From positions 51,267,208-51,331,207 of the forward strand of contig CM053143.1 in NCBI GenBank assembly GCA_028571685.1: a DNA stretch of 64,000 nucleotides, read 5' to 3'. Position 1 is the first letter of the stretch; the number at the start of each line of letters is the position of its first letter. Positions 59,386-64,000 of the stretch are shown piece after piece. Both the position numbers and the translations under genes were made by a program. The notes beneath the pieces were generated by a model, which saw only the letters and a program-made list of their open reading frames with translations, was not told the origin of the DNA and searched no databases. Source of the DNA: Heterohyrax brucei (Eukaryota; Chordata; Mammalia; Hyracoidea; Procaviidae).

Positions 59386-62300
59386 TCTTTTATTTTTTAT
59401 TTTTATTTAACATAACTGAGTGAAAATGCACATTCATGTACAAATTTACATGCCCACCAATATGCAGCTTCCACAGCTCTCCCTGTCCAGTGACAGCACA
59501 CTATTCCTCTCTGTTCCATACATGTCTCATCCTCCCAACAACCTCCTTTCCCCTCCTCTCCATCCACTCCCCTTCCTCCAGCCAGAGGTCAGCAAGATGA
59601 TATCCTGTAGGTGTATAGAACCACAAAGTGCTTCCAGTATATGGTCACTCTGCATTGCCAAGTCCAATCCATTCCTGTCCAAAGAGTGGACCTTTGTTAT
59701 AATTTATGGGAAAAGGCAGCATCAGGGCTGGGGGCCATGCTCTCAGGGGAACCCCGAAACTGCTGGACCATCAATTGAGGTCTTTCAGTGGAGATCTCAG
59801 GATGCACCCCTTTTTATTCTTATGTTGCCAGTGAGATTCAACCTAGTGAGCTCCATCGTGGCTATCACTGGTGGTGGCCGGGCACCATCCAGTTCTTCCG
59901 GTCCCAAGTCGATGTAGGCACCTGCTCTTGTGGGTCTCTCTGTCTTCTTGGTTGTCTTTACCGCATGTTATTTTGGTCCTCGGTGAGCATCCGTTCTGGC
60001 TGAGTTGGGACCATTTACTGTGTCCTCGGATGGCAGCTTGGCAGCTTTTAAAACCCCAGACACCACTCACCAATGTGGGGTGCAGAGAGCTCTCTTAGCA
60101 AAATGCTAGTTGTGCCAATTGGCCTGGAATTTGCCTAAGAGCATGGTCCCCCGCTCCCTGCCCCAGCTACTCTATCCTTGCAGTATTGAGTCAAGATGGA
60201 AGGAGTACTGACGTTATGCTGAAGTCCACTTAATGTTGTTCTTGTTTCTAATGCATGCTATCACCGCTTTCTCCCAACTACATTTCTAGTAACTATCTAA
60301 ACTAAATCCTCCCCCCCTCACCCTCCCTCCCTCCCCTCCCTTGCAGCTGTCAAACAGTCTTTTCTTCTATACACAAGTGTGTTTTTGAGGTCTTATCATA
60401 GAGGTCTCATACAGTATTTGTCCCTTTGTCGCTGACTACTTTCACTCAACATAATGTCTTCCAGTTGAAACCAGGTTAGGAGATGTTTCCTGGAATCATC
60501 ATTATTCTTTATCATTGCGTAGTGCTCTACTGAGTATATGTACCATAGTTTACCTATCCAGTCTTCTATTGTTGGGCATCTGGGTTGATTCCATCTTTTT
60601 GCTATCGTGGACTGTGCTGTGGTAAACATTCTGGTGCATGTGGCCGTTTGTGTGAAAGGCCTTGAATCTGTAGGATATATTACAAGTAATGGGATTATTG
60701 GGTCAAATGGTATATCGATATTCATTTTTTTAAGGAAGCGCCAGATTGCCTTCCAAAGAGGCTGGACCGTTTTGCAACCCCACCAACAGTGTAGGAGAGT
60801 TCCACTTTCTCCACAGCCTCTCCAGCATTTGTTGTTTTGTGTTTTTTGGATCATGGCCAATCTTGTTGGGGTGAGATGGTATCTCATTGTTGTCTTGATT
60901 TGAATTTCTTTAATAACTAAAGATCGTGAACATGCTCGCATGTGTTTTTTGGCTGCCTGGATCTCCTCTTTAGTGAAGTGTCTGTCCATCTCCTTTGCCC
61001 ATTGCTTAATTGGATGGTTTATCTTCTTCTTCTTGATATTTTGTAGTATCTTATAGATTAAGGAGATCAGGCGTCGGTCTGACATAGAGTTGCCCAATAT
61101 TTTTTCCCATTCTGTGGGTGTTCTTTTAATTCTATTAATAAAGTCTTTGGATGAGCAAAAGTGTTTGATTCTTAATACTTCTCATTTATCTACTTACTCT
61201 TCTGTTGATTGAGGTTTGTTTGACAGATTTTGGAGTCTGTCCTCACTGTGTATTAAAACTTCCATTGTTGTTCCTACCTTTTCTTGGATGAGCTTTATCG
61301 TTTTAGGTTTGATATTTAGGTCTTTTATCCATTTGGAGTTGGTTTTTGCATAAGGTGTAAGATATGGATCTTGATTCAGTTTATTGAAGATGGATAACCA
61401 ATTTTGCCAGCACCATTTGTTGAAGATACTGTTTTTACCCCAGTTTAATGTCTTAGGGCCTTTGTCGAATATCAACTGTTCATAGGCAGATGGTGTCATC
61501 TCTCGGGTCTCAATTCTGTTCCATTGATCGATCTGTCTGTTCTTGTACCAGTACCAGGCTGTTTTGACCACTGCGGCAGTGTAGTATGTTTTAAGGTCGG
61601 GTAATGAGAGGCCTCCCAGTGTGTTCTTCTTCTTTAGTAGTACCTTACTTATCTGGGGCTTCTTCCCTTTCCAAACAAAATTGGTGATTTGTTTCTCCAT
61701 CTCATTAAAAAATGATGCTGGAACTTGTATTGGGATTGCATTATATAAATAAATTGCTTTGGGTAAAACAGACATTTTCACAATGTTAAGTCTTCCTATC
61801 CATGAGCAGGGTAGGTTTTTCCATTTATCTAAGTCTCTTTTAGTTTCTTGTAGTAAGGGCTTGTAGTTCTCTTTGTAAAGGTCTGTTGTTTCTCTGGTTA
61901 GATTAATTCCTCGGTACTTTATCTTCTTAGGGGCTATTGTAAATGGTATTGATTTGATGATTTCCTCCTTAACAGTCTCGTTGTTGGTAAAAAGGAATCC
62001 TACTGATTTACTTATGTTTATCTTGTATCCTGAGACTTTGCTGAACTCTTCTATCAGTTTGAGTAGCTTACTTATAGATTCCTTGGGGTTGTCTGCATAT
62101 ACAATCATATCATCTGTGAACAGGGAGATTTTAACTTCCTCTTTGCTGATGCAGATGCCCTTTATTTCTTCGTCTTGTCTAATTGCGCTGCCTAGAACTT
62201 CTAGCACAATGTTGAATAGGAGAGGTGAGAGTGGGCATCCTTCTCTAGTTCCTGATCTCAAGGGAAACTCCTTCAGTCTCTCTCCATTCAGGATGATGTG

Positions 62301-64000
62301 GGCAACTGGCTTTGTATAAATGGCCCTTATTGTGTTGAGGAATTTGCCGTCTATGCCCATTTTGCTAAGGGTTTGTAGCATGAATGGGTGTTGGACTTTA
62401 TCAAACGCCTTTTCTGCATCAATGGACAAAATCAGGTGATCCTTGTCTTCTGTGTTATTTATGTGGTTTATCACATTAATTGTTTTCCTGATGTTGAACC
62501 AGCCTTGCATCCCTGGTATGAATCCCACTTGGTCATGATGGATTATTTTCTTGATATGTTGTTGTATTTTGTTGGCAAGAATTTTGTTGAAGATTTTTGC
62601 ATCTAGGTTCATGAGTGATATCGGTCTGTAGTTCTCTGTCTTTGTTGGATCTTTCCCTGGCTTAGGTATCAGGGTTATGCTGGCTTCATAGAATCAGTTT
62701 GGGAGTACTCCATCCCTTTCTATACTGTGAAACAGTCTCAGTAGTATTGGGGATAACTCTTCTCTAAATGCTTGGTAGAATTCTGCTGTGAAGCCATCTG
62801 GGCCCGGAGTCTTTTTGGTTGGCAATGTTTTGATGACCTTTTCAATCTCTTCCTTTCTGATGGGTTTATTAAGTTGTTCTGCCTCATGTTGTAATAATTT
62901 TGGTAGGTGGTATGAGTCAAGGAATTGGTCCACTTCCCCTAGGTTTTCAAATTTGTTAGAGTACAGTCTTTCATAGTATTCTGTTACGATATTTTTGATT
63001 TCTGTTGCATCTGTGGTGACAACTCCCCTCTCATTTCTAATTTGGGTTATTTGTTTCCTTTTCTGCTTTTCTTTAGTAAGTTTAGCCAGTGGTTTATCAA
63101 TTTTGTTGATCTTTTCAAAAAACCAGCTTTTGGTCTTTTCAGTTTTTTCAATTGTTTTTCTATTCTCTAATTCATTTAGCTCTGCCTTAATCTTTATGAT
63201 CTCATTTCTTATGGCGCCCGAGGGGTTCCTCTGTTCTCTTTCTACTTGTTCAAGCTGTACAGTTAGTTCCTTGATTTGGTTTCTTTCTTCCTTCCAGATG
63301 TGTGCATTTATGGAGATAAACAGACCTCTGAGCACTGCTTTGGCTGTATCCATAGGTTCCGGTAGGAAGTGTTTTCTTTCTCATTGGAATCCATGAATTT
63401 ATTTCCTCCTTGATTTCCTCTATAACCCATGTTTTTTTGAGTAAGATGTTGTTCAGTTTCCAAGAGTTCCACTTTCTATCTCTGTTTTCTCTGCTATTGA
63501 TTTCAAATTTTACGGCTTTATGATCTGAGAAGATGCTTTGCAGTAATTCAATGGTATGGATTTTGTTGAGCATTGCATTATGGCCTATCATGTGGTCAAT
63601 TCTGGAGAATGTTCCATGTGCACTGGAGAAGAAGGTGTAGTTGTCTGCTGATGGGTGGAAAGTTCTGTATGTGTCAATGAGGTCTTCTGTATCTTTACTG
63701 AGCTTTTTTCTAGATGATCTGTCTAGTAATGAGAGTGGAGTGTTAAAGTCTCCCACTATTATTGTGGAATAATCTAACTCTCTTTTGAGCGTAGTGAGTG
63801 TTTCTTCAACATATTTAGGTGCTCTGGCATTAGGTGCATAAATATTTAATATAGTTAAGTCTTGCTTATGTACTGAACCTTTCAGCAATAAATAGTGACC
63901 ATCTTTGACCATGATGGTGGATTTTACATTAAAATTGATTTTGTCTGAGATTAGAATTGCCACCCCTGCTCTTCTTTGTTAGCTTGATATATAGTCTTCC
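59386..64000 (-). mobile_element. Young afrotherian L1, 5' end beyond window
   Basis: A T-rich end at about 59386-59408, then a 3' UTR to about 60395 and ORF2 upward from 60396 to the window edge, which cuts inside the endonuclease domain. It has fewer breaks than the other copies here. Confidence 0.93.
60396..64000 (-). pseudogene. L1 ORF2, partial, few disabling changes
   Basis: The endonuclease reads from 63963 (MAILISDKINF; IIVGDFNTPLS; RIDHMIGHNAMLN). A frame change occurs near 63380-63350. The RT and C-terminus then stay in one frame from 63353 to 60396 (end RDKYCMRPL). That frame has three stops: at about 62693 (Ser TCA to TGA), and at about 61193 and 61181 (Lys AAA to TAA, Trp TGG to TGA), judged against the other copies. 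The RT has RNA-template motifs [16 protein letters not shown] and [13 protein letters not shown]: Thr replaces the usual Ala before the catalytic Asp pair at 62109-62120. The Cys region CWRGCGESGTLLHCWWGC is intact. The product would nick DNA and prime reverse transcription. Confidence 0.9.

Noticed and set aside
59420-59917. A 165-codon open frame
   Set aside because: Reverse complement of the young L1 3' UTR; chance frame.

Overview
This is a piece of a mammalian nuclear chromosome. It is AT-rich, intron-split and packed with retrotransposons. The many copies of a tRNA-derived SINE whose tail reads like 'CTATGAGTCGGAATCGACTCGACGGCA' in degenerate form (AfroSINE), together with RTE/BovB fragments and recent L1s about 7.2 kb long, point to an afrotherian mammal. 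I favour an elephant/hyrax/sea-cow type genome but cannot fix the species.

The only host gene I can support is HSPA4L (HSP110-family heat-shock protein, an HSP70 nucleotide-exchange factor), on the minus strand. Fourteen coding exons lie between 58371 and 22622. Their reading frames, splice sites and phases all agree, and together they encode about 663 residues plus a split codon, roughly residue 177 to the natural stop. The ATP-binding half starts at the right and the C-terminal helical half ends at the left with ...EMEVD. The first exons and the promoter lie beyond 64000. The 3' UTR runs left from 22621 for an uncertain distance.

Layout: 1-2488 is non-coding and holds an AfroSINE and an L1 tail with a 5' inversion and a carried-over BovB piece. 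At 2500-11077 is a full-length minus-strand L1 with a second, truncated L1 (8242-9622) nested in its ORF1. From 11100 to 22621 lies intergenic sequence downstream of HSPA4L, with SINEs, an older L1 tail and one MaLR-like LTR. From 22622 to 58371 is HSPA4L. Its introns carry two more LTRs, L2 and MIR fossils, two older L1s, a full-length plus-strand L1 (40163-47335) and many AfroSINEs. From 58400 to 64000 is intron filled by AfroSINE and BovB pieces and the 3' part of a young minus-strand L1 that runs off the window.

All L1 reading frames seen here are broken by stops or frameshifts. I see no bacterial-type operons, CRISPR arrays, true tRNA or rRNA genes or infectious-virus genes. The most unusual points are: a composite SINE with a tRNA-Gly-like head and BovB body; inverted BovB copies flanking an HSPA4L exon; tandemly repeated L1 5' UTR units; an L1 copy combining 5' inversion with 3' transduction; and a frame-neutral acidic-loop exon beside a full-length L1.
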